From Cycas panzhihuaensis (taxonomy: Eukaryota; Cycadophyta), in the NCBI GenBank assembly GCA_023213395.1, contig CM041465.1, positions 198,903,741-198,967,740 on the forward strand: DNA of 64,000 nt, given 5' to 3'. Positions 1-12,550 of this stretch are shown here, piece after piece. The translations under genes were made by a program, and so were the position numbers. Numbering within the stretch: position 1 is the first letter of the stretch; each line of letters opens with the position of its first letter. Below the pieces are notes generated by a model, which worked only from the letters and a program-made list of their open reading frames with translations, did no database searches and was not told where the DNA came from.

Positions 1-1486
1 TGACATAGAGAGTTTGATTTTTTGCAGTTACACTCAAATCAAATCCACGAGGGATAAGGGTGGACATTGAGAGTATATTCTAATTCAAAGCAAGAATATA
101 TAAAACATTAATAAGTATAAAATATGGAAGGCCTAAGAGTTTCAGGTAAACAGTTCCAATTCCTTCGACTGATTGAGATGATTTTTCATCTATGTATACA
201 ACACCATAAACTTTAGAGTCAAAATCTTGAAAGAACTGGCGATGACAAGTCATGTGTTGTGTTGCTTCAGTATCCATGATCCACAATGAAGTATTTGAGG
301 TGGCACTATTTACAACTCCAAGTGGTGAAGGCAAAAGTGAATAAGCATAACCACAATGAGCCTTAATATACTTAGTAGATATATTAACAACATTTGATGA
401 AATAGTCCCAATTCTTTAAAGGTGTGCATGAGCAAATTGCATTCCACCAAAAGTATCTTCAAAGAAAGTATTATCAACATTATGTGCACCATGGCACTAT
501 TGATAACTTGGTAGTTTGTTGGTGGAAGTTCTACAATTTTTGGTATAATGTCCTTTTCTATTACACCTTTGGCACACAACTATTTAATTTCCAATCCAAG
601 TATTGGGTTGGTTGGATTATCTCTAATTACTGGATCTAGGTCTAGGTTGATTATTTTGGCCTTAGCCTTGAGACTATTTTTATTAGAGTTGAGGAACCTG
701 TTGACTAAGAGGATGTTGTCCTTGTTATCTACCTCTTCCTCTTCCATGAGAATTACCACCTCTACGAGAGTATTAACCTTGATTTTTGGTATAATAAAGA
801 TCTTCTTCCACTTCAAAAGCAGCATCAACTGGATATGATATAGTGGTAAAGTTGGTATCAAAGGTCTTATCAAATTCAACGAACTTATCGGCAAGATCCT
901 CAAAGTTTAGGGTCTTCAAAGTGCCACTAGATTGAAGACTTCCCAATAGATTTTTGTAATTTAGGATATGGAGACATGACTGAATTAAGAAAGACTATGT
1001 AATGCATTAAGTTTTAAAATCTTTATCAATGACTTACTTGATTTGACGAAGGAGATTGATTGTCTTACTTGCTTATCCTTTCTACATTTTTAATTTATTC
1101 ATCTTTAGCACTAAGTGAACAAATTCTAAGTATGATTTACTGTCAAAGTTCTTTTTAAGAACTTCAAGAACTTTCCATGCTATATCATGTACAACTTCAT
1201 CAATGAGATTATGTAGGGAATAATCAATGACAAGCAGTATCCTTGTACGAATTTTATCATCATCAAGTTCCCATTGGCGTTTAGCTGCAGCTTTAGTGGG
1301 AGCAGTTAGAGCACCTCCCTGAGAAGTAATTCATGTAGGTATAGATGTAATAGATGGTGTAGGTTGCAAGTGATCTCTCCATAGACTTTCATACTTTGCA
1401 TCATTTCTGACACCAGTGAACCACATGTCTCAATTTTCTTTCCTTTTTAGAATGCAGTTCACATTTTACTTGAACTGTGAAAATAT
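1..1486 (-). pseudogene. Copia A1 gag-protease pseudogene (partial)
   Basis: Nucleocapsid/capsid gag and the start of pol from a Ty1/copia element, reading leftwards and continuing off the window. One frame can be followed from position 1486 (ATA where copy A2 has ATG) to the edge, broken by stops mostly at expected Gln or Trp codons. Seen: a copia gag core around 1300-1050, an Arg/Gly-rich stretch near 745-720, an intact CCHC zinc knuckle CQRCNRKGHYTKNC at 533-574, and the protease box WIMDTEATQHM near 250-285, where the family has DSGA; the catalytic Asp is kept but Ser-Gly is changed. The frame then continues into the usual post-protease region at 80-1. The knuckle is the only fully canonical one among the copia copies here. 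It is a non-functional remnant. Confidence 0.85.
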
Positions 1487-3471
1487 GGTGTCTTTTTAGA
1501 AAGGAAGAAATGAACAAAGGACTATAAAAGTGATAGTAATAAATGACCAATTACTACTTACAAATGGGAAATGTAATAAAGTAGTGTAGCAGAAAGAAGA
1601 AGAAGTGAGAATGGTTGCTCAAAGATGAAGGGAGTAACTTAGAGAAAAGTCACCAACACTTGTGACAAATATTAACCTATCGCAGAAGGAATATGAGAAG
1701 CACTATGATAAAAATTGGCCACTAACACTTGTGGAAAATATTAACCTAATGCAATAAGAATATGAGAAGGACTATAATTGTGATTATACTATGGATTACT
1801 TTTTACAAATAAGTAAGTGATTAATATACAAGATTGTAGGCCAATATAGAAGCTGACATCATTGGGTTTAAACAACTTGAAACTCAAATGTAGGATGCGT
1901 AATCAACCCAATAACCTCTAACTTGTGTCTAACATGTAGTTGAGGTTATTGAAGAGATGCCTAGGCTTCTAGTAGAATTAAGTTGGCCTTCACCTTTGAT
2001 ACCTGCAATTGTGGTTGGTAATGAAATCCAAGACACAACCGAGCCCAAGTACTCCCAATCTTCATCCAATTCACCAATGAGTAGTTATATACCTCCTCTA
2101 AAGAGTAGTACATGCATACCCATGGCTATGATAGATATTGGATTGGGTATATTTTAATCTTGTATTAAAGTTTCAATTTTCTTGGTTGGTTATCACGATG
2201 ATCCCTGATTAAGGCACAATGGTATGGCTAACCAAACCTCACCAATATTTCAGTTTAGTCTAGTCCCAACTTGAAACCCACACCTCCTTTATAACATGAC
2301 ATTCTACCAACTAAGGTATCTCAACTTTGATAAGTATGTGAATAGGTACAAGATGGTAAAAAATAGTGTACGTGATATGTTCCTTTTAGGAAGAATAAAA
2401 AGATTATCAAATTGCATCAAACGTATATTTAACTGAAAATATAATGCTTGCTTGGAGTACTTACTTGAAATGTATTTAGAGTGCTTACTTTGAGTGATTT
2501 TAGAGTGTTGAAATGAAAAGCTAATAAGTGAGTGAGTACATCAGATATTTCTATGATCCAGGTATTTTTTTGTCACTTTTACAATGGGCTTTTAGGCCTT
2601 ATAAAAAGAAGGAAGAAATGTTCTTCATTTTTTTTTTTTGTTAATATAAAAGAAAGTGGTCTTCACTAAATCACTAATAACTTTCTCCCACGATGTCAAA
2701 ATGGAGTTCCAGTTTTTGTGTTGCAAACTAGACTCAGAGCTTCATCTTCAGGAAGTGGAATCAAGTCCAAATGAATTCTGGAAAGATTTTGGCAGCCCCG
2801 TAAAGTTAAGAAATTATATCTTCCACTAAAACAACAATAACTTCCTCATACAACATCCAAATTGGGTGTCAATTTTTATGATGGAAAGTAGACTCAGAGC
2901 CTCATCTTTAAAAATTAGAATCACTTCAATTGGAGCTCTGTAGAAGATTTTGTAGACCTATGAAGTTTAGTAATAAAATTATATTTTACAGAAATTTCAG
3001 CTTACAAATATATCATTAACACATGATACCATATGAAATTTCCATCATCTTTTTATCACCAAGATCTAAATATGGGCAAGGTAAGAGTATACAATGATGG
3101 ATATTTTAAATGGCTTGAAATACTTTTAAAAAATGGGTAAAACCTCCCCTTACAATCATTCTACTAAATGCTAAAAATTTTTCTACAGCATTTCCCCTTA
3201 TTAAATGGACAAAAAAGGGAAATAAAAAGGAAGAATGAGATAGCATGAATGGCCACCAAAGTATTGGAATCCTTGGGCCTTATAACTCCTTGTATTATGC
3301 TTCCAAACTTGCAAAAGAGAAAGGAAAAGTAAACAATATAAAATATACTATTATAATAACTTGAAAATATTTCTAAATTTACTTTCACAATCTCCTTCAC
3401 CACATGGATTATGGAGGAGAAGGAAGTGATGGATCCATTGCAAGTGTAAGTGAGGAATATGAAGGAAGTAA
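1487..3471 (-). other. Long untranslated leader of copia A1
   Basis: About 2 kb between primer site and gag start, closely matching the leader of A2 (46057-48072) along its length. It holds an internal duplication of roughly 190 bp (about 2650-3000), a second duplication with 69-bp period in A2 (here about 1645-1770), a poly(T) stretch on the plus strand near 2628-2639, and a frame open from the primer site for about 106 codons. I recognise no protein domain. Copia leaders are often far shorter, so the length is unusual; whether it carries packaging signals or an intron cannot be told from sequence alone. Confidence 0.7.
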
Positions 3472-3483
3472 GCTTTGATACCA
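3472..3483 (-). other. Primer binding site of A1
   Basis: On the minus strand it reads TGGTATCAAAGC, one base off the initiator-tRNA-Met complement TGGTATCAGAGC used by many plant copia elements. It lies two bases inside the LTR end, the same spacing as in A2. Confidence 0.8.
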
Positions 3484-3485
3484 CA

Positions 3486-3783
3486 AGAAAAGAGTGGATC
3501 TATCTTTCATCTCCATGCACTAAATACAAAGGTAAACATGGGAGCAAAAGAGACTTGAGAAAAAGAAAGTAACTCTCACAAAATTGGGAGGTAAGAATAA
3601 ATCTTCTCCATTGAGCTTTTACTTTTATATTGAGAGAGGGAGCATTAGAGTTAGGTGAAATGAAATTACATATAATGCATATGAAAGTGTATTCTACTTA
3701 AGTAATCTAATTTAAAGTTCACTTAAGGCCCTTTTTCGAAATAATCAACTAATATAATGACCTTATGACATTAACCATTTTCA
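3486..3783 (-). repeat. 5' LTR of copia A1
   Basis: A 298-bp LTR starting TGAAAATGG at 3783 on the minus strand and ending at 3486, where the expected CA reads CT. It aligns end to end with the A2 LTR (45744-46042) and has the same beginning pattern as the LTR at 15761-16072. A TATA-like TATAAAAG sits at 3622-3629. The 3' LTR of the element is outside the window. Its outer end falls directly on the broken RNase H frame of copia B, so it marks the insertion point. Confidence 0.8.
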
Positions 3784-6700
3784 CTTCTCTTATATAAATC
3801 TCTTGCAAAGTTTGGATTAACATATCCACAAACCTAATTATATGTACCTCCAAAGGTGATGTAATAGTCACTTGTGCCTCTCAAATATTGAAGCACCTAT
3901 TTCACTGCTAACCAATGTTCCTTTCCTGGATTTTCTATAACCCTGCTAACTACACTGATTGAATGTGAAATGTCAAGTCTTGTACATACCATGGCATATA
4001 TCAAACTTCCTACTACACTGGTATAAGGCACGAGGTATATAATCATTTTTTCTTCATTATTAAGACTCATACTCAAAGAAATGTTGAAATAGGAAGCTAA
4101 TGGGATACTCATTGGTTTCATATTTGCCATACCAAACCTGGTTAGCACCTTCTCTACATATTTTTGCTGTGATAACCATAGCTTACCATTTTTCCTGTCT
4201 CTATATATCTCCATACCTAAGATTTGTTTTACAGTTCCTAGATCCTTCATATCAAAAGTCCTAGCCAATTAAGCCTTTAACTTATTAATTTCTTCCATGC
4301 TCTTGCTTGCAACCAGCATGTCATCAATATGCAATACCAAGATAATGAATAAGCCATTGTCCATGAATTTAAAGTAAACACAATAATCATACTCACTTCT
4401 TTTAAAATTTTGGCTCTCTATGAAGGCATCAAACTTCTTGTACTATTACCTAAGTGATTACTTCAAGCCATACAATGATTTCCTAAGCCTATAAATAAGT
4501 CTTTTTCTGCCATCTTGTATAAACCCTTCTAGTTGATCCATATAGATCTCCTTATCTAAATCTCCATGTAGAAAAGTTGTTTCTATATCTAACTGCTCCA
4601 ACTCTAAATCAAGAGAAACTACTAATGCTAACAACACTGAAATTGAAACTAGTTTGATAACTAGTGAAAGGATCTCACAAAAGTCAATACCTACTTTCTA
4701 TGCAAAGCCTTTAACCACCAGTCTTGCCCTGTATTTGTCAACCTTTCCATTAACAACTGTTTTTTTTTTTAAACCCACCTGCAACCAATAATCTTCCTAC
4801 CATATGAAAGTTCTACCAAGTCCCATGAATTATTTTTCTTCAAAGTATCTATCTCTTCCTGCATAGCCCTCTTCCACTTCTCACCATAGGTATCATCTAC
4901 TACTTCTTGATAACATGCAAGCTCACAATCATTAGAAACCAAAGCAATAGAAATAGAAGGGTTGTACATATCAAGTGGATGACTAACTCGTGTAAATCTT
5001 CTAATTGTTGGCAAAGGAGTGCCTACATACTCCTGTAAATCTACTACAGATTCATCTTCAGAAAGATCTTCTTACTCTTCTGATTCCAAAGATGGCTGGG
5101 TTTCAAACTTGACCTGTTAATATTCAACTTTATACTCCTGTTTCACTTTAACTTCTATACTATCTAATTTTAGAATGGGAGATTCATCAAATAAAACATC
5201 TCTGTTAATGGTGATTTTGTGGGCAATAGGATCTTACAACCTGTATCCCTTCACACCATCTTTATCACCATAACCAACAAATATATATCTTTTGGATTTT
5301 GGGTATAACTTTAAATGTTTACTTTTATCAGTCAAGGCATAAGCATCAAAACCAAAAACTTTCAAATTTGAATAGTCACATAGATGTCCAGTCCATACCT
5401 CTTCAAGAATCTTACAATCTATTGCAAGTGATACTGATATGTTTACTAGATAGTAAGTTGTTTGAATATCTTTTGCCCATAAGCCTTGCTCCACTCCTAT
5501 ATTACTTAGCATGCTTCTTGCTCCTTCCAAGAGTGTCCTATTCATGTGCCCAGCTATATCATTTTACTATGGAGTATAGCTAGTGGTCTTGTGCCTTTCG
5601 ATCTTAGCTTCTCTGCAATAGTTCTCAAATTCCAAGGAGTTGAACTCACCTTCATTGTCAGTTCTTAAACATTTGATTGACTTACTAGTTTTGTTCTCAA
5701 CTAGAGCCTTAAACTGCTTAAACACACTAAAAACTTTAAATTTCTTTTTCAAAAGATAGACCTATACTTTTCTAGAGTAATTATCTATAATTGTGATAAA
5801 GTACAATGATCCTCCACAAGATATTATATGGGTTGGTCCCCACACATCTGAATATATGTAATCTACAACACCTTTACTAGTGTGACTTCCTACTTTAAAC
5901 TTGAGTCTACACTGCTTTTTAAAAATATAATATTTGCAAAAAGCCAAATCTAAAAGTTGTAAGTTAGGAAGTAACTTACGATTTATCAATACCTTAAGTC
6001 CTCTCTCGTTTATGTGCCCAAGTCTCTAATGCCATAACTAAGTTGGATCTTCTACAGTCTTTGATGTTATAGTTACATGGCTGACATATGTACTTCCCAC
6101 TAAAATGTAAAGGTTTCATTTCCTTAAGGCTTTCACAATAACCAAGGTACCCTTTGAAACCTTTAAGACTCCTTCATAACCTGCATGCTTATAACCACCT
6201 GAATCTAGTTCACCCAAGGAAATCAGATTCCTTTTCAGATTAGGTACATGTTTAACCTCAGTTAGTATTCTTACCACACCATTAAACATCTTAATTCTGA
6301 TGCTACCAGTTCACATTATCTTACAAGAAACTTTATTTCCTATAAGCACATCATCACCATTAAGAGGTTGGTATGATGAGAACCAACTCTTGTGTAGACA
6401 CATATGGTATGAAGCACCTAAATCTAATAACCAGTCATGGTGATAATAGGAAACATTACAAGCAACCAAGGCATCATCATCCATACCTTGATTTGACTCC
6501 ACTTGATTAGCCCCCTTGGCAAGATCGTCCTTTTTCTAGAACTCCTTCCTTTTGTAGCAATCCTTCTTGAGGTGACCATTCTTATTATAGTGCCAACACT
6601 TGAGTTTACTCTTCTTGTCTTTTGACTTTGACCTTAATGTATCCTTGGAGCTTTGCTCTCTATCAATCATTCTACCCCTTGCTATCATAGCTTCAGATGT

Positions 6701-7291
6701 GGAGGTTTCAAAACTAGACTTTCTCCTCACTTCTTCCATCAACAAAACACTCACAACATAATCATATTTTACTTCATCTGTAGTGCTAAAACTAATTGAG
6801 GTGATAATATTATCCTAGGATTCTAGTAATGAGCATAATAAGGTAACAACCTTGTCCTCATCCTCAATTTTGAAATCAATACTAGCCAACTGACAAATAA
6901 GAGTATTAAAAATATTTAAATGGTTAGCAATTTTTGTACCTTCCTTCATTTGTAATGAGTACAACTGCCTCTTCAAGTAGATTTGATTTGTCACTGATTT
7001 GGTCATATATAGGCCTTCCAATTGGGTCCATAATCCTACTACTGTCTACTCCCCTATGATGTTAAATTGAAATTCATCTACCAAGCACAATCATATTGTG
7101 CTAAGAGCCTTTTTATCTAGATCATCCCATTTGTCATCATCTATCCCTATGGGTTTTATCATTTTGCCTATAAGAGCTCTGTACAAACCTTGTTGTATAA
7201 GAACATCATATGCTTTTAACTTCCATAACTCGAAGTTATTCTTACCATTAAATTTCTCCACCTCAAACTTTACACTTGCCACTTTCACCAT
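3784..7291 (-). pseudogene. Copia B gag-pol pseudogene, interrupted by A1
   Basis: Gag-pol polyprotein of a Ty1/copia element. Order on the minus strand: gag from ATG at 7291 (FNGKNNFELWKLKAYDVL), knuckle CWHYNKNGHLKKDC near 6600 with the second Cys changed to Tyr, protease WLLDLGASYHM near 6420, integrase core (YSDVWGP, later RTDNEGEF) about 5900-5570, conserved integrase C-region (RYIFVGY) near 5290, RT start near 4800 (RKIIGCRWV), RT active site HIDDM near 4310 with both Asp kept, and the RT/RNase H connector PYTSVVGSLIYAM. RNase H runs to its Lys-Arg-Arg-Ser segment and stops at 3784, where the A1 LTR begins. Frameshifts and stops make it non-functional. The rest of RNase H should lie beyond A1, left of the window. 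Confidence 0.9.
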
Positions 7292-7418
7292 TTGGTGTAG
7301 AGAGAGTCGACACTAAAACCTTCACAAACTCACTACAAAAATAAAAGTAGCTCTATTACTACTTGTTGAGAAGATAAGGTCCCAACCCTTAAACTGCCAC
7401 CAAGATCTTAAGTATTCT

Positions 7419-7966
7419 TGAAGCTAGTTACAGGAATCGAAACTAAAATTTAACATATAAGTTCTTAAACTAGAGATAAAATAATAAAATGAACAAGAAA
7501 TCCAAGCATCATATATACACCTAATATAATGTGGTAAAACCCTAGTAGTATGTTAGGGAAACATCCACACAAGAAAGGTATCAAACTTTATTGTCAAAGA
7601 ATGGAGAAAAAGTACATAATCTATAACAGAGTGCTTATAACAACAACAACCATCCGCCCAACTCCTCATAGTACATTGAACACTATCAACATGATGAAAA
7701 AATGCCCTAAATAGGACTACATGAGAGAGTCATATAAGGCACAAATCTCGACAGTAGCATTTAGGGTATTTTGAGTGAATGACCCTGATTCTCTTTACAA
7801 TTTAATATACTTTCTAGTACTAGATTTTTAGGTTGGGGGCTATCACCCTCGAACCCCCTCTTTGTAAGGGGCATTCCACTCCCCCCATACCCCCTGGCCA
7901 AGGGGGGCTCCTGGCCCACTTGGAACCCATTGAGAAAGGTTTAGGGGGGAAACTACACTGTCAACA
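7419..7966 (-). repeat. Probable 5' LTR of copia B
   Basis: On the minus strand a TG...CA segment starts TGTTGACAGTG at 7966 and ends GCTTCA at 7419, about 130 bp before the B gag start. The downstream part holds a sequence common in plant copia R/U5 regions (TGTGTGGATGTTTCCC followed by a pyrimidine-rich stretch and TTTTACCACAT). A strongly GC-rich, hairpin-prone box lies at about 7830-7950. There is no second LTR here to confirm the ends, and I do not see a convincing primer site after 7419, so the inner boundary is uncertain. Confidence 0.55.
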
Positions 7967-8779
7967 TGTTAAAATTTTAGCCTCCAAACCATTTTTGTCA
8001 CATTATCTAACAATGTAAAGGTAAGTAAGGTAAGGTTAAAGTTAATTTAGTTAAGCATTATTTTATTATATTTTAAATTTTAGAGGTTGAGGAGGTTTCC
8101 CTCCTCCCTTAGACTATATCTTTACTAGGGTGGAAAACCCTGGTGTCTTTTGACACCACCTTTATTTTGGACATTTGTAATACTCTCTCAAAGATGGATT
8201 GAATGCAAAAACTTATTGTGTTTATGGAACAATGGTTTTGATTACTTGATGTATTGTTCTGCTTTGTCTCCATTTTACAAACCAACAATTACATCTCCCA
8301 AAGTTTGGATAAGTATGCTTGATAAATACTTATGTCATAAGCTTTAAAATACACATCTAAATATGCCTAAAAATAATAAAAATCTCAAGTCTTAAAGATG
8401 TGATATGAAGGGAAAAAGTAGTTGAGGTAGAATTTACAATAGAGAGAACATCTTTCTTTTAACAAGATACTACATGGAACCAATGATCACGATACGGTAA
8501 ATTCCTATGATAATGGCCTCTAATAAACAATTGATATGGACCTACTATTGAATGGACTTCAAAAGAACCTGTGAATAAGCTAATTTAAGTCCACCAAATA
8601 AAGGCACACTAATGTATCATAGTCAACCTCTATATCCAATTCTAAAAAATATAAATCCCCAAATATGGTAAAGTTTGGAAGGTTAAGAAAATGGTCTTCA
8701 TAATAAATCTTAGCCTATCCCTAGAAGAAGACTTTGATTCTAAACTAGAATTTGATAAAGAAACTAATTTAGACCCAAA
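7967..8779. other. Unassigned spacer
   Basis: No coding similarity recognised. The plus strand holds a GC-flavoured stretch near 8088-8160 with two short perfect hairpins, one of them GGTGTC-TTTT-GACACC at about 8131-8148. The open frames here are short and carry no known motif. Confidence 0.4.
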
Positions 8780-9842
8780 AGTCTTCTTATCTATAGTAGC
8801 ATCATCATCATGCCCTGAACCACTATGTGTCAAATGAACACTTAAGAAAACACTAACTACTATTATGATTGATGGTGGTGCATTATTAAACTTCAAAGAT
8901 ATTTATTTAGCTATGTAATTAAATCTTTATATTATCTTGAAAGCTAGATTCACATGTTTCCTACCTAGCCATTATAAACTTCATTATGCTAAAAGAATTA
9001 AGAACCCTACTATCCAAATTAGTACTTATTAGTTAACCTTCAATTTTTATACCTTATCTATTAGTGAATTAGATGCTTTTGTTAGAGTCTAGTAGCTCTA
9101 AATATCAGGTATATATAGTACAAATAACTCTTCCACTAATCTATTCATCTCATATAAGGACCAAATATGACAAACCTATAAATTCCACAGAATATAACCC
9201 TCTCCTAATAAATGATTTTTTAAAACTAAATAATGAAATAATTAAGTAGACAAGTAAGTTGTATTATATGTATCAACAATATCAAATCCTACATAGATAT
9301 TCACCTTAACATCTAACATATCCTTAATAAATATTAAGCCATTTTTGCCTTACTACCAATTAACCCCGTACTAGATTATGAGTGTTACTACGCCTTAGAG
9401 AAAAGAATCCCCACAATCCTATTAGTCCTCCACCCTATAGAAATTTCTACTTTCAAAAGAATAAAATTGAAAAAATCACTAATAAGCTAATAGAAATGGG
9501 GGTAATTCAACTCAAAAAAAGCCCATATACCAACCCTATTATATTAGTTCAAAAAAAAAAGTCTTATTTAAGTTATATGTTGATTATCAGAAACATAATA
9601 AAATAATAATAACCAATAACTTCTCCACCCAAAGAGTCAATGATATGTTAAATAAGACCCATGGTTTCATAGTCATTACGAAGTTAGATCTTTAATCTAG
9701 ATACTATCAAATCCTAATTACACTTGAAGACAATCATAAAACTTTATTTTGTGCATACCATACCTACTTTGAATTCCATGTCATTCCTTTTGGATTATAT
9801 AATATCTTAGCCACATTTCACATATAATGCTTATTTTATTAA
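8780..9842 (+). pseudogene. Ty3/gypsy protease-RT remnant
   Basis: Partial gypsy pol. The protease box reads MIDGGALLNF at about 8865-8894 (family form IDSGA..NF), with the catalytic Asp present. RT starts near 9430 with YRNFYFQKNKIEKI and MGVIQLKKSPYTNP, followed after a frameshift by ITKLDL (stop) RYYQI at about 9675-9715 and PFGLYNILATF at about 9789-9820, all standard gypsy RT blocks. It ends just before the conserved active-site segment, where copia E starts. The RT style, with the QK..IEK motif, fits chromovirus-type elements, but this is a loose call from a decayed fragment. Confidence 0.8.
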
Positions 9843-9845
9843 AGG

Positions 9846-10101
9846 TGTGCATTATAGCTTTGGGAATCTATGGGGCTGCCTTTAGTCATCCACAGCTGAC
9901 TTAGGAAGAGGTAAGTATTAATTTATTATTTTTAATTTAAAAAAATGTCGATCGATGGTGGGCTCCCTCCCAATATCTCGACTATATATTTCTAGTAAAT
10001 TATTCATAGGTGTTCTTTAACACCACTAAATATTAGAAGTTTATTAATATTTCTTGCAATATGGATTAATTCTTTTCTACTCTATCCCTGGTTGTTCTAC
10101 A
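9846..10101 (+). repeat. Probable 5' LTR of copia E
   Basis: A TG...CA segment whose right end (ACA at 10101) is two bases before a primer-site-like TAGTATCAGAGC. A TATA-like CTATATATT lies near 9982. The left end is inferred from where the gypsy RT frame breaks; the other E LTR is not in the window, so the start could be off by several bases. Confidence 0.5.
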
Positions 10102-10103
10102 TT

Positions 10104-12550
10104 TAGTATCAGAGCACTTTGATTTGGCTATATTTGATTTCAAGCTACGATTTATCTCACGATAAGGTTTTACATTAAATATTTATTCATTTTATAAAGT
10201 TTTATCAATAGGTTTTTGTATAGTTATATTTAATATTTGATTATTTTTTATTTGTATTATCTATATAATTCATATTCTTTTAGATTGTACAATAATAGTA
10301 AGTGTATTCAGGCTAACATTCTTTTAGAGTGATTATATTAATGTTTCATTTAATATTTTATGAGTTTTTAATTATTTTTTACTATTTTTTTTAGGTTTCT
10401 CCATATACTTAAGCTTTTGTAATTTGGTTTACTCTCCTCACTGATCAAAACTACTTTGAGTGACTACTCGTTGAACTCCTTTCTGAGTCCTCTCCACACT
10501 AGAACAAATAGTTCAAAAAATCATTGCTCCTATTGTGAGTTACAACTCCTAGAAGTAGGCCCTTTCCTACTGTCTAGTGAAACCGTTCTACACCAACTTG
10601 GAAAACATTCAGTTTGCCTTCATTTCTTACTAAAGTCCTCTATAACAGAGATGTTGACCTATAAGTATATGTATAAGGTAGTTTTCAACCTTTTTTTATC
10701 TCATTTTTAAATTGTATAATCTCTATGTCATCGTACGACCTCCCACAGGCCTGTGCACCTAAAACACTTCTTTTAGTCCATTTATCTTCTATCTTGTACT
10801 CTAGATCACTACGCCCTTAATTGTAGACACCCCAAGATTGATCAAATCAAGTCATGGAGTCCTCTTTTAATCGATTAATTGACCCATTCATTCTCATTTA
10901 CATGTGGATGTACGACCTATGCAAACATTATTTTTTTTATTTTGATTCATTCAAAGATAATAAAGTTTAGTTAAATTTAATTTGATTAGATAAAATTTGG
11001 CATGCAACCCCTGTTAGACACTAACTAGCAGTCTTGCTAAGGATTCATATGCCCTCTTTATTTATTATTAAAAAGGTAGATTTCAAACCTCACTAAACTA
11101 TTTTTAATAGTTTTGGTTTCTAAGAGATTGAGCCACTTTCCATAATTTTTGGAGTACATTAGTCCCCTTTGTAGGCTAGTAGCTTGTCATATGCACTAAA
11201 TAAGTGGCTAAAGGCTCTGATAAAAGGGGCTTAAGCCTCCCCCCCCCCCTTTAATTTTTTATCATAATAGATATGCTTTATAATTTTGCTTATATCTTTT
11301 AATCTAGGAGTCTGCTTTTCAAACGATTAGATCTATTGGAAAGCTAACTTAGGGAATTTTGTACTAAACTTAGTTTCATATTACTTTGAAGCTATTTTGT
11401 AGGTGTTTGAGGCTACTAAAATTATCCCTTCTATTTGATTTACATTTGAGCTTATTTCATTATTTTGGAGCTATTTACCAAGTCTATTCAAATATATTTA
11501 TGTCTTATTAAGATACCAATATATGTTTGGCTAATTTCACCTTGTTTTTTGAGGCTTACATATATTTTTTGGTAAAATATTATGAAGATTTATCTCTTCA
11601 AGAAAAATGCAATAGTTGGATATCATTTTATATGCAAAGAGCTTTCTAACCCTTACTTCATTTTATTTTAAGGCTTCTATTTTACTTTTTAAGCTCATTT
11701 ATTTTTATTTTAAAGCTCATATTAAGCTCATTTAGCTTATCTAAAGGTCATTTTGCTTCATTATTAAAGCTCATTTCAAAGACTCATTTAAGGTTCTTTT
11801 ATTACACTTCAAAGCTCATATAGAGTACATTTTATTGCATCTTAAAAGCTTATTTAAAGGCTCTTTTATTTCTTCTTCATTTAATATTATTTTAAAGATT
11901 ATTTATATCAATTAGAAGACTTATTATTTCATATTTATTTCATTCAAAATGGGCTTATTTCATGTCATTTTTTAAAGTTATTTTCATTTGATATTAAAAA
12001 TGAACCTTATCTATTAAATAATACTACATATAAAATATATTTTCACATTAAAAAAAAAAAAAACTTCTGAAAGAACACCATTTTTCCAGCATTGCAAGGG
12101 AAATAGTTAGGACCCCTAAAGTTACCACCTTATACATGCCCTTGGCCTACTTATATTAGATAAGGAACATCATTGACTATCAAGTATATATGATGGTAGG
12201 TTGAGGTGGAGTAGTCTAAACCTAGAGGGTGAGTACCTTAGTTTGAAAAGCCATCACCATTAAATCTATTATTAGGCATAAGTCCAACGCAAGTGGATCA
12301 ACAAATCATGAGGGTCTTATACCTTCTTAGTAGCTTGTATATCGAGGTATATAGATCTTAGCGCTCATATACTAATATATTAGGTCCCTAATTTATCACT
12401 TGTGGGTGGGCACCAACCAAAGACTTCCTTGAAACCTATAAACTTAGAGCTTAATAACCTTTTAGGCAATAAGATGCATTATTTCAAAACTATACCTTGG
12501 GAAATATTTGAATAGACTTTATTTTGAAATATAATAGCTATAAATTTTGG
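10104..12550 (+). other. Primer site and long leader of copia E
   Basis: Starts with TAGTATCAGAGC (10104-10115), one base from the tRNA-Met complement. The following 2.4 kb is AT-rich and non-coding. Two blocks match the leader of copia D: about 11215-11420 (with GGGGCTTAAGCC) and about 12090-12420 (GTTAGGACCC through GGTCCCTAA). The second also matches the leader of F in reverse orientation at 20240-20500. Between them, 11640-11990 is a degenerate tandem array with the core AAAGCTCATTT. Confidence 0.6.

Noticed and set aside
7833-8018. Open frame over the GC-rich box near B
   Set aside because: It runs antisense through the presumed LTR and its composition reflects G/C runs.
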